Assembly (NCBI GenBank): GCA_002373555.1
Contig: DFKM01000031.1
Location: forward strand, 1-5,645
From: Lachnospiraceae bacterium UBA3645
Lineage (GTDB): Bacteria > Bacillota > Clostridia > Lachnospirales > Lachnospiraceae
Direction of reading: 5' to 3'
Length of the DNA: 5,645 nucleotides
The notes under the pieces are model-generated. The model saw nothing but the letters and a program-made list of their open reading frames with translations. It was not told the origin of the DNA and searched no databases. Both the position numbers and the translations under genes were made by a program. How positions within the stretch are numbered: the stretch's first letter is position 1; every line of letters starts with the position of its first letter. Positions 1 to 4,804 of the stretch are shown in pieces.

Positions 1-770
1 ACAAATTCGAATTCCGTATGGTGGGTTCTTCTGCATCGATCTCCACCTGCAACGTGATCCTGAACGCGATCGTTGCGGATGCTTTCAGAGAAGCCGCCGA
101 CAGGATGGAAGTAGCGGAAGATAAGCGGGCCTGCGCGATGCAGGTCATCCGCGAAAACCTGACGGCGCATGAGCGGATCGTCTTTAACGGAGACGGCTAT
201 GCGGCGGAGTGGGTCGAAGAAGCCGAAAGAAGAGGGCTTCCGAACCTGCCGGGCATGGTGGATGCGATCCCCGCACTTCTCAGAGAAGAGAATGTAGCGC
301 TGCTCGAGGGCCTCGGCATCATGAGCCGCACGGAGCTGGAGGCCAGGGAAGAGATCAGCTATGAGATCTATGTAAAGACCGTCAATATCGAGGCGCATAC
401 GATGATCAATATGGCCGGCAAGCGGTATATTCCCGCCGTGATCCGGTATGTGGGAGAGCTGGCGCGCTCGGTCAGCTCGGTGCGGGAAGCCTGTCCGGAA
501 GCGGATGTCAGTGCACAGACGGGGATCCTCTGTGAATGCAGCAGTCTTCTGGCGGAGGCGAAGAATGCGCTTACGGAACTGGAAAGGAAGGCCGCCTCTG
601 CTGCTGCAGAAAAGGATATGGTGATCTGTGCGCAGCGTTTCAACAGGGAAGTCGTACCGGCCATGCAGGCGCTGCGGGCCCCCATCGACAAACTGGAATT
701 TCTGGTGGACAAGAAGATGTGGCCGTACCCGAGCTACGGCGATATGATGTTCCAGGTAAGCGACGTATAA
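1..770 (+). CDS. glnN: Glutamine synthetase type III, C-terminal part (5' end outside the window)
   Basis: This is the C-terminal 255 residues of a type III glutamine synthetase (ATP-dependent glutamate + ammonia to glutamine, cytosolic, nitrogen assimilation). The frame is open from position 3, reading K-F-E-F-R before the first ATG at 18. That ATG is therefore an internal methionine, not the start. The motif FEFRMVGSSASIS is the hallmark end of the catalytic beta-barrel in GSIII. The helical C-terminal extension follows, with the family-typical stretches IVFNGDGYAAEWVEEAERRG, GLPNLPGMVDAIPAL and YVKTVNIEAHTMINMA. GSIII proteins are about 700 residues, so roughly the first 450 lie upstream. 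The frame is intact to a TAA at 768-770, with a terminator 9 nt later, so this is a window truncation and not a pseudogene. The symbol glnN is the usual one for type III; some annotations use glnA. Confidence 0.95.
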   Translation, partial: KFEFRMVGSSASISTCNVILNAIVADAFREAADRMEVAEDKRACAMQVIRENLTAHERIVFNGDGYAAEWVEEAERRGLPNLPGMVDAIPALLREENVALLEGLGIMSRTELEAREEISYEIYVKTVNIEAHTMINMAGKRYIPAVIRYVGELARSVSSVREACPEADVSAQTGILCECSSLLAEAKNALTELERKAASAAAEKDMVICAQRFNREVVPAMQALRAPIDKLEFLVDKKMWPYPSYGDMMFQVSDV

Positions 771-779
771 GGAAAAATG

Positions 780-821
780 AAAAGCACAGCATTCCGGGGG
801 AGACCGGTATGCTGTGCTTTT
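780..821. terminator. Bidirectional intrinsic terminator after glutamine synthetase
   Basis: A 13-bp stem pairs AAAAGCACAGCAT-type bases 780-792 with 809-821. One T-T mismatch follows, then CCGG (794-797) pairs with CCGG (804-807), closing a 6-nt loop. The plus-strand stem ends in TTTT (818-821). The minus strand ends in TTTTCATTTTTCC (783 down to 771), a better U-tract, so the element can also end a transcript coming leftward from the intergenic region. It lies 9 nt after the glutamine synthetase stop. Confidence 0.9.
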
Positions 822-850
822 ATCTGAAATAGAGTTTCTGCCAAAAGGAT

Positions 851-879
851 GAAGCTCCCGCACCACCTGCGAGAGCTTC
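851..879 (-). other. Stem-loop in the predicted small RNA
   Basis: GAAGCTC (851-857) pairs with GAGCTTC (873-879), and CGCA/TGCG pairs (859-862 with 868-871) lie inside, closing a 5-nt loop (863-867). T850-A880 extends the stem by one pair. On the minus strand position 858/872 is a G·U wobble, giving an uninterrupted stem. On the plus strand it is a C-A mismatch. No T-run follows on either side, so this is an RNA structure and not a terminator. Confidence 0.7.
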
Positions 880-897
880 ACATTATGAAAGGGAGGA

Positions 898-913
898 AGT
901 CGCAAATGCGACT
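898..913. repeat. Perfect 7-bp inverted repeat around an ATG
   Basis: AGTCGCA (898-904) and TGCGACT (907-913) are exact inverse complements separated by two A residues. On the plus strand the start codon of the 19-codon ORF (906-908) sits in the tip of this hairpin. On the minus strand it forms the first hairpin of the predicted small RNA, where a loop of this kind could serve for initial contact between sense and antisense transcripts. Confidence 0.65.
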
Positions 914-965
914 GTTTATGAAAAAAATGATCGGTTGGCTTGCTTTCTTTATGCTTATATACTAA
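906..965 (+). CDS. Candidate 19-aa hydrophobic membrane peptide (type I toxin-like), uncertain
   Basis: The ORF encodes MRLFMKKMIGWLAFFMLIY and ends in TAA. It has a basic N-terminus (R2, K6, K7) followed by about 12 hydrophobic residues, enough for one short membrane segment. GGGAGG (891-896) lies 9 nt upstream, a near-ideal ribosome binding site. Size and composition resemble short type I toxins such as the 18-19 aa Ibs peptides of E. coli, but no sequence homology is claimed. The minus-strand promoter at 954-981 overlaps its 3' end and would give an RNA antisense to nearly the whole ORF and its ribosome binding site, as in type I systems. Against it: I see no convincing plus-strand promoter between the terminator (821) and the ATG, and the ribosome binding site may simply be the complement of a C-rich motif in a real minus-strand sRNA. 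Confidence 0.35.
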   Translation: MRLFMKKMIGWLAFFMLIY

Positions 966-981
966 TCGGCAGAAATGTCAA
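954..981 (-). promoter_or_regulatory. Sigma-A type promoter, leftward, for the predicted small RNA
   Basis: Read on the minus strand, a perfect -35 TTGACA (981-976) is followed by a 16-bp spacer and a -10 TATAAG (959-954, five of six consensus). The predicted start is a purine near 946-948. No gene on the minus strand lies within reach: transcription would run into the small ORF, the hairpins and the terminator at 821-780. This indicates a noncoding transcript. Confidence 0.65.
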
Positions 982-1055
982 ACCCGTGATTTCGGTGTAA
1001 ACGATTTGATAATTAAATATGAACAGACTATGAACGATGACACGTGAGGCGTTCC

Positions 1056-1084
1056 TTGACAGGAGATCGAAAATGAAATACTAT
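1056..1084 (+). promoter_or_regulatory. Sigma-A type promoter for the ppi-ddl-murI-DUF1934 operon
   Basis: A perfect -35 TTGACA (1056-1061) stands 17 bp before TACTAT (1079-1084, four of six consensus) in a run of A/T. Transcription would begin near 1091 and leave an untranslated leader of about 75 nt before the cyclophilin start. No other plus-strand promoter of this quality lies between the terminator at 821 and the gene. It is divergent from the minus-strand promoter at 954-981, with about 75 bp between the two -35 boxes. Confidence 0.65.
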
Positions 1085-1166
1085 ATACTGACGGCGTGCT
1101 GATGATCCGGCGCGCAAAAACAGTGCCCTCATCCGCAGCGCGGCAGAGGCAGAAGGAGGAAGAATC

Positions 1167-1685
1167 ATGGCGAATCCGGTCGTAACGATCACGATGCAGA
1201 ACGGCGATGTGATGAAGGCGGAACTCTATCCCGAGATCGCGCCCAATACAGTCAACAATTTTATCAGTCTGGTGAAGAAGGGCTTTTATGACGGCCTGAT
1301 CTTCCACCGGGTCATTGCCGGCTTCATGATCCAGGGCGGCGATCCTGAAGGAACAGGCATGGGCGGCCCCGGCTATTCCATCCGCGGAGAATTTAACGGC
1401 AACGGTTTCCGGAACGATCTGAAGCATACCAAGGGCGTGCTTTCCATGGCAAGAGCCATGCATCCGGATTCGGCAGGATCCCAGTTCTTCATCATGCACC
1501 AGACTTCACCCCATCTGGACGGACAGTATGCCGCTTTCGGCGCCGTTACGGAAGGCCTGGATGTGATCGACAGGATCGCGGCCTGCAGAACGGACTGGAA
1601 CGACCGTCCGCGCGAGCCGCAGGTCATTGCAAAAATGACCGTGGAAACCTTCGGTACGGAATATCCCGAGCCCGAAACAATCTGA
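1167..1685 (+). CDS. Cyclophilin-type peptidyl-prolyl cis-trans isomerase
   Basis: This 172-residue single-domain cyclophilin catalyses cis-trans isomerisation of peptide bonds before proline. It has no signal peptide or membrane segment, so it acts in the cytoplasm. The signature FHRVIAGFMIQGGDPEGTGMG spans residues 46-66, with the catalytic Arg48 and the pocket residues Phe53, Met54 and Gln56. SAGSQFFI at 102-109 supplies Phe108. The position of human CypA Trp121 is His116 and that of His126 is Tyr121, a substitution pattern common in bacterial cyclophilins and linked in the family to weak cyclosporin binding. The start is fixed by AGGAGG (1154-1159), 7 nt before the ATG. It is the first gene of its operon, 22 nt before ddl. 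It would be annotated ppiB or ppiA in different genomes, so I leave the symbol open. Confidence 0.95.
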   Translation: MANPVVTITMQNGDVMKAELYPEIAPNTVNNFISLVKKGFYDGLIFHRVIAGFMIQGGDPEGTGMGGPGYSIRGEFNGNGFRNDLKHTKGVLSMARAMHPDSAGSQFFIMHQTSPHLDGQYAAFGAVTEGLDVIDRIAACRTDWNDRPREPQVIAKMTVETFGTEYPEPETI

Positions 1686-1707
1686 TTGAGGAAAAGAGAG
1701 ATCTTCT

Positions 1708-2766
1708 ATGGATAAGACAGTCCTTGCGCTGATCTACGGCGGACAGTCATCGGAACATGAAGTGTCCTGCATGTCTGCGGCGACCGTGATCGGTGCGGTA
1801 AATACGGAAAAATATGAACTGATAAAGATCGGCATTACGAAAGACGGCCGGTGGATCCTGAATGAAGGCGAGAGCGTGTCGCCCGGCAGCTGGGAGAACG
1901 GAAGCACCCGCGCGGTCCTGTCGCCGGATGCCGGCATTCACGGCCTGATCCTCTTAAGGGAGGGAAAGGCGGAGACAAAGCGTGTGGATGTCGTATGTCC
2001 GGTCCTGCACGGCCTTTTCGGAGAAGACGGTACGATCCAGGGCGTCTGTGAACTCGCCGGGATCCCTTACATCGGCTGCGGCGTGCTTTCCTCCGCCGTC
2101 TCCATGGACAAGGTCTTCACGAAAGCGGTCGTGGAGCGGTATCCGGTATCCCAGGCGGCTTACGCAGTCGTTCTCAAGAAGGAGCTTTCCGATATGGAGG
2201 CGGTCATCCGCCGTATCGAAGAAAAGCTTCCCTATCCGGTCTTTGTAAAGCCTGCGAATGCGGGATCCTCGAGAGGGGTATCCAAGGCGGCAGACCGGGA
2301 GGAGCTTGCCGCGGCGCTCGCCTTTGCGGCAGCGGAGGATTCCAAGATCCTGGTTGAGGAAACGATCGTCGGCAGAGAACTGGAATGCGCAGTGCTGCAG
2401 GACGGCGGGGACATCCTGGTCTCCGGCGTCGGAGAGATCCTCGCGGCAGCGGAATTCTATGACTACGACGCAAAGTACAACAACAGCGATTCGAGGACGG
2501 TGACCGATCCCGTGCTTCCCGAAGGGAAGACCGAAGAGATCCGGCGTGCGGCAAGGGCCGTGTTCGGCGCAGTGGACGGCAGGGGGCTTTCGAGAGTCGA
2601 TTTCTTCCTGGAGGAAGGAACGGACAGAGTGATCTTCAACGAGATCAATACGCTGCCGGGATTCACCTCGATCAGCATGTATCCCATGCTTTTTGAAAAG
2701 TGCGGGATCGGTCTTGAGGAGCTTGTGGAGCGCCTGATCCGCTCCGCGTTTGAGAGAGCATTATGA
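1708..2766 (+). CDS. ddl: D-alanine-D-alanine ligase
   Basis: This 352-residue ATP-grasp enzyme joins two D-alanines to the dipeptide that MurF adds to the peptidoglycan precursor in the cytoplasm. Visible motifs in order: YGGQSSEHEVS (10-20, including the N-terminal substrate Glu16), VLHGLFGEDGTIQG (99-112), SMDK (132-135), the ATP-binding FVKPANAGSSRGVSK (179-193), EETIVGRELECAVL (217-230), the omega-loop YDYDAKYNN (251-259), RVDFFL (296-301) and the metal/ligand-binding FNEINTLPGFTSISMYP (310-326). Tyr257 in the AKY motif is the residue expected of D-Ala-D-Ala ligases; VanA-type D-Ala-D-Lac ligases carry a His in the equivalent loop. Length is normal. The ribosome binding site is weak (AGAGAG at 1695-1700, 7 nt before ATG). 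Its stop overlaps the murI start. Confidence 0.97.
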   Translation: MDKTVLALIYGGQSSEHEVSCMSAATVIGAVNTEKYELIKIGITKDGRWILNEGESVSPGSWENGSTRAVLSPDAGIHGLILLREGKAETKRVDVVCPVLHGLFGEDGTIQGVCELAGIPYIGCGVLSSAVSMDKVFTKAVVERYPVSQAAYAVVLKKELSDMEAVIRRIEEKLPYPVFVKPANAGSSRGVSKAADREELAAALAFAAAEDSKILVEETIVGRELECAVLQDGGDILVSGVGEILAAAEFYDYDAKYNNSDSRTVTDPVLPEGKTEEIRRAARAVFGAVDGRGLSRVDFFLEEGTDRVIFNEINTLPGFTSISMYPMLFEKCGIGLEELVERLIRSAFERAL

Positions 2767-3581
2767 GCAATAACCAGCCAGTAGGCGTATTTGATTCCGG
2801 CGTCGGCGGCCTGACCGTCGCGAGAGAGATCATGCGGCAGATGCCGGATGAGCGGATCGTTTATTTCGGGGACACCGCGAGAGTGCCGTACGGCACCAAA
2901 TCGCAGGGCACCGTACTGCGGTTCGTGCGTCAGATCGTCTCATTCCTTGAAACCCATGATGTAAAAGCCATCGTTGTCGCCTGCAATACGGCCAGCGCCT
3001 ATGCGCTCGAGACGATCGAGCGGGAGATCGATCTTCCGATCATCGGTGTGATCAAGCCCGGCGCCAGGACGGCTGTCAGAGCCACCCGCAACCGCAGGAT
3101 CGGTGTCATTGCAACGGATGCCACCATCAACAGCGGCATGTATACGCGGTTCATCCAGAGCATTGATCCGGATGTGGCTGTTTTCGGCAAGGCCTGTCCG
3201 CTGTTCGTGCCGCTGGTCGAAGAGGGAATGCTGCATGACTTTGTCACGGAGGAGATCGCGAACCGGTATCTGAAGGATCTGAAGACCCAGAATATCGACA
3301 CCCTGATCCTCGGATGCACGCATTATCCGCTGCTTCGTTCGCTGATCGGCAAGTGCATGGGAGATTCCGTGACGCTGGTGAATCCGGCTTACGAAACGGC
3401 GATCGGCCTGAAGGCCATGCTTGCGGAGCATGATCTGCTGGCCGCTCCGGAACGGCATGATCTGCCGCCCAGGCACCGGTTCTATGTAAGCGACGGTGCG
3501 GAGAAATTCGAGATCTTTGCGAACTCGATCCTGCCGTATGACATCAGAAAGACGCAGGTCGTTGACATCGAAGGATATTGA
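2763..3581 (+). CDS. murI: Glutamate racemase
   Basis: This 272-residue cytosolic, cofactor-independent racemase converts L-Glu to D-Glu, which MurD adds to UDP-MurNAc-L-Ala. The Asp/Glu racemase motifs are complete: VFDSGVGGLTV (9-19, Asp11), YFGDTARVPYG (34-44), the first catalytic cysteine in VVACNTASAYAL (71-82, Cys74) and the second in LILGCTHYPLL (181-191, Cys185 with His187). The C-terminal FYVSDGAEKFEIFANSIL is also typical. Length is normal. The ATG overlaps the ddl stop as ATGA (2763-2766), so translation is probably coupled to ddl. A purine-rich GAGAGAG inside the end of ddl is the only ribosome binding site. Its stop is 10 nt before the DUF1934 start. The symbol racE is also used for this family. 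Confidence 0.97.
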   Translation: MSNNQPVGVFDSGVGGLTVAREIMRQMPDERIVYFGDTARVPYGTKSQGTVLRFVRQIVSFLETHDVKAIVVACNTASAYALETIEREIDLPIIGVIKPGARTAVRATRNRRIGVIATDATINSGMYTRFIQSIDPDVAVFGKACPLFVPLVEEGMLHDFVTEEIANRYLKDLKTQNIDTLILGCTHYPLLRSLIGKCMGDSVTLVNPAYETAIGLKAMLAEHDLLAAPERHDLPPRHRFYVSDGAEKFEIFANSILPYDIRKTQVVDIEGY

Positions 3582-3591
3582 CGGAGGACGC

Positions 3592-4056
3592 ATGAAGAAG
3601 GATGTCCTGATCACCGTGACCGGACTGATCTATACCGGGGACGGGGAAGATGAGAAAGATTATATCGACGTCATTACGCCCGGAAAGTATTATCTGAAGG
3701 AGGACCGGCATTTTCTGGTCTACGAAGAGATGCTGGAGGGCTGTGATGAGCCGATCCGGAATTTCGTGACGATCATGCCGGATTATGTAAAGATCAGAAA
3801 GACCGGGATCGTGTGCTCGGAGATGGAGTTCCGTACCGGAGAGTCCAGAACAGCCTTCTACAGTACGCCTTTCGGGGAGCTGCAGATGGAAACGGATACG
3901 TCTGCGGTGACACTGGCGGAGGAAGAGGAACAGATCCGGGCCGATATCCGGTATGTGATGACGGTCAACGGCGTGCAGAGGAACAACTGCTTTGTGAAGA
4001 TCCTGATCCAGTCAAAAGACAGTGAAAGCGGTTTTTCGATCACGGGACGGAAATAA
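3592..4056 (+). CDS. DUF1934 family beta-barrel protein (YwiB-like)
   Basis: This 154-residue soluble protein is recognised as a DUF1934 member, like Bacillus YwiB, by overall pattern: MKKDVLITVTGLI at the N-terminus, DVITPGKYYLKEDRHFLVYEE (26-46), VKIRKTGIVCSEMEF (66-80), the conserved YSTPFGELQMET (90-101) and a C-terminal RYVMTVNGVQRNNCFVKILI (120-139). The family adopts a calycin-like barrel; its ligand and role are unknown, and none is proposed here. The start is ATG 3592, preceded by GGAGG (3583-3587) and 10 nt after the murI stop. A longer in-frame ATG at 3496 lies inside murI without a ribosome binding site and is rejected. It is the last gene of the operon, followed by a terminator. 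Confidence 0.85.
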   Translation: MKKDVLITVTGLIYTGDGEDEKDYIDVITPGKYYLKEDRHFLVYEEMLEGCDEPIRNFVTIMPDYVKIRKTGIVCSEMEFRTGESRTAFYSTPFGELQMETDTSAVTLAEEEEQIRADIRYVMTVNGVQRNNCFVKILIQSKDSESGFSITGRK

Positions 4057-4073
4057 AAAGACAGAAATAAAAG

Positions 4074-4098
4074 AACCGGACGGCGGTGCCGTCCGGTT
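4074..4098. terminator. Bidirectional intrinsic terminator between convergent genes
   Basis: AACCGGACGGC (4074-4084) pairs perfectly over 11 bp with GCCGTCCGGTT (4088-4098) around a 3-nt loop. The plus strand ends in TTTA, a short tail. The minus strand continues as TTCTTTTATTTCTG, a longer U-rich tract. It lies 17 nt after the DUF1934 stop and 12 nt beyond the end of the minus-strand gene, and so serves both. Confidence 0.9.
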
Positions 4099-4110
4099 TA
4101 CTGTGTCTGC

Positions 4111-4566
4111 TTATTTGTTGGGGTTCGCGGAAACTCTGTTGCGGAGCCTTGCGAGCCAGCCCTGCTTCTCAGGGGTCTTGATGCTGCCGCCGCGGACGCT
4201 CTTGATCCCGGTGATGTAGATGCCGGAGATATCGACCTTGACTTCCGATTTTACGGGGAGGAGATCAAAGACCTGCTGATCGGCGACGAGATTCATGATC
4301 CTCGGTCCGACCTTCGCCTTGACGATCGGCATCTTGCCGCGTCTTGCATACCAGGGCGTCTGGTCGATCACCTGCTGCGGAAGCCCGGATTCCTTTAACG
4401 GAAGCTTCTTCTTGTCGATGATCAGCATGGAAACCGTTTGCTTCATGGCTTCGATCTGCTCATTGACGGCGGCCTGCTTCTGCTGTGTGCGGCGGCCGAG
4501 GAAGTAAAGGACCGCCAGGATGACGGCAACGACTATCAGTACGATTAACAGAACTTTCCAGACCAT
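4111..4566 (-). CDS. Small single-pass membrane protein of unknown function
   Basis: The 151-residue product starts with a strongly hydrophobic segment (about residues 3-23, WKVLLIVLIVVAVILAVLYF) followed by GRR, so the bulk is predicted on the cytoplasmic side, anchored at its N-terminus. Residues 28-50 look helical, perhaps a short coiled coil. A compact domain follows at about 53-125, with LPLKESGLPQQVIDQTPW, KMPIVKAKVGPRIMNLVAD and VKVDISGIYITGIKSVRG. The C-terminus is basic (KQGWLARLRNRV). I believe similar proteins occur in other Lachnospiraceae, but I cannot assign a named family or function. The start is well supported: GGAGG (complement of 4573-4577) lies 6 nt upstream. It is monocistronic, with its own promoter and terminator. 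Confidence 0.85.
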   Translation of the reverse strand: MVWKVLLIVLIVVAVILAVLYFLGRRTQQKQAAVNEQIEAMKQTVSMLIIDKKKLPLKESGLPQQVIDQTPWYARRGKMPIVKAKVGPRIMNLVADQQVFDLLPVKSEVKVDISGIYITGIKSVRGGSIKTPEKQGWLARLRNRVSANPNK

Positions 4567-4621
4567 ATGATTCCTCCGTTTTTACGCGTCTCAATAGGGA
4601 AGACGGCTCAAATGCCAAAAT

Positions 4622-4650
4622 ATTATAACACTATACGTCTGCCGATGCAA
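4622..4650 (-). promoter_or_regulatory. Sigma-A promoter for the membrane-protein gene
   Basis: On the minus strand TTGCAT (4650-4645) is separated by 17 bp from a perfect TATAAT (4627-4622), which carries an extended -10 TG one base upstream (4630-4629). The predicted start is near 4615, giving a leader of about 50 nt. A/T tracts lie upstream of the -35. It is a strong promoter by sequence for a gene of unknown function. Confidence 0.8.
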
Positions 4651-4660
4651 GCGGAACATG

Positions 4661-4687
4661 GAAAAAATCCCGAAAAAATCATTTTTC
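4661..4687. promoter_or_regulatory. Helically phased A-tracts between divergent promoters
   Basis: GAAAAAATC occurs twice (4661-4669 and 4672-4680), 11 bp apart or one helical turn, followed by ATTTTTC (4681-4687). The tract ends just before the rpoB -35 at 4691 and starts just beyond the opposing -35 at 4650. The position and composition fit an UP-element-like or intrinsically bent region serving the rpoB promoter, and perhaps both. This is inference from composition. Confidence 0.5.
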
Positions 4688-4690
4688 CGA

Positions 4691-4719
4691 TTGACAGGAT
4701 ATATTGTTTTTGCTAATAT
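4691..4719 (+). promoter_or_regulatory. Sigma-A promoter for rpoB
   Basis: A perfect -35 TTGACA (4691-4696) and a 17-bp spacer lead to TAATAT (4714-4719), with an extended -10 TG at 4711-4712. The predicted start near 4726 leaves a leader of about 79 nt before the rpoB ATG. A/T-rich DNA lies directly upstream. No convincing attenuator or ribosomal-protein binding structure is visible in the leader. Confidence 0.8.
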
Positions 4720-4804
4720 AAAGTTTACTTCTATTGTGGTGTGTTATGCCCTTAATATAGGAACATAATGCTTAATTACAAATAAAACAGGGGTGTGTGC
4801 GTCT

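Larger units (their letters stand above)
774..947 (-). ncRNA. Predicted small RNA antisense to a tiny ORF, about 170 nt
   Basis: No known family is recognised; the call rests on architecture. A minus-strand promoter (954-981) predicts a start near 947. Reading leftward, the RNA would contain a perfect palindromic hairpin (913-898), an unpaired pyrimidine-rich linker with CCTCCC (896-891), a 12-bp hairpin with loop GGTGG (880-850), about 28 nt of linker, and the terminator hairpin with a U-rich tail (821-771). In the second hairpin the only imperfect pair, 858/872, is a G·U wobble on the minus strand but a C-A mismatch on the plus strand, which favours the minus strand as the functional RNA. 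The one ATG in its early part is followed at once by TGA, so it is probably noncoding. The CCTCCC patch could bind Shine-Dalgarno sequences, either of the overlapping ORF in cis or of other mRNAs in trans. Ends are estimates. Confidence 0.55.

Noticed and set aside
1..770. Truncated glutamine synthetase pseudogene starting at ATG 18
   Set aside because: The frame is open to the window edge with family-matching residues before the ATG, so the truncation is due to the window boundary.
818..890. Plus-strand promoter for the 19-codon ORF
   Set aside because: Hexamers such as CATTAT (881-886) lack any -35 at suitable spacing, so no promoter is called. This lowers confidence in the ORF.
1041..1046. 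CACGTG palindrome as an operator
   Set aside because: A single 6-bp palindrome without extension or a second copy is expected by chance.
1091..1166. Riboswitch or attenuator in the cyclophilin leader
   Set aside because: Only a weak GCGTGC/GCGCGC stem with a G·U pair and 10-nt loop (1094-1115) is visible, with no terminator and no known aptamer pattern.
978..1499. 173-codon minus-strand ORF covering the upstream region and the cyclophilin gene
   Set aside because: It is the antisense shadow of the cyclophilin, has no recognisable domain, and its composition (His- and Arg-rich) is typical of reversed coding DNA.
1708..2766. VanA-like D-Ala-D-Lac ligase (glycopeptide resistance)
   Set aside because: The omega-loop has the AKY tyrosine of D-Ala-D-Ala ligases, and no vanH or vanX neighbours are present.
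3496..3591. Longer start for the DUF1934 gene, inside murI
   Set aside because: The extra 32 residues are murI read in another frame, no ribosome binding site precedes 3496, and family members begin with the MKKDVLI-type sequence at 3592.
2940..3614. 224-codon minus-strand ORF opposite murI
   Set aside because: It is an antisense shadow of a fully motif-supported glutamate racemase, with no ribosome binding site or family signature.
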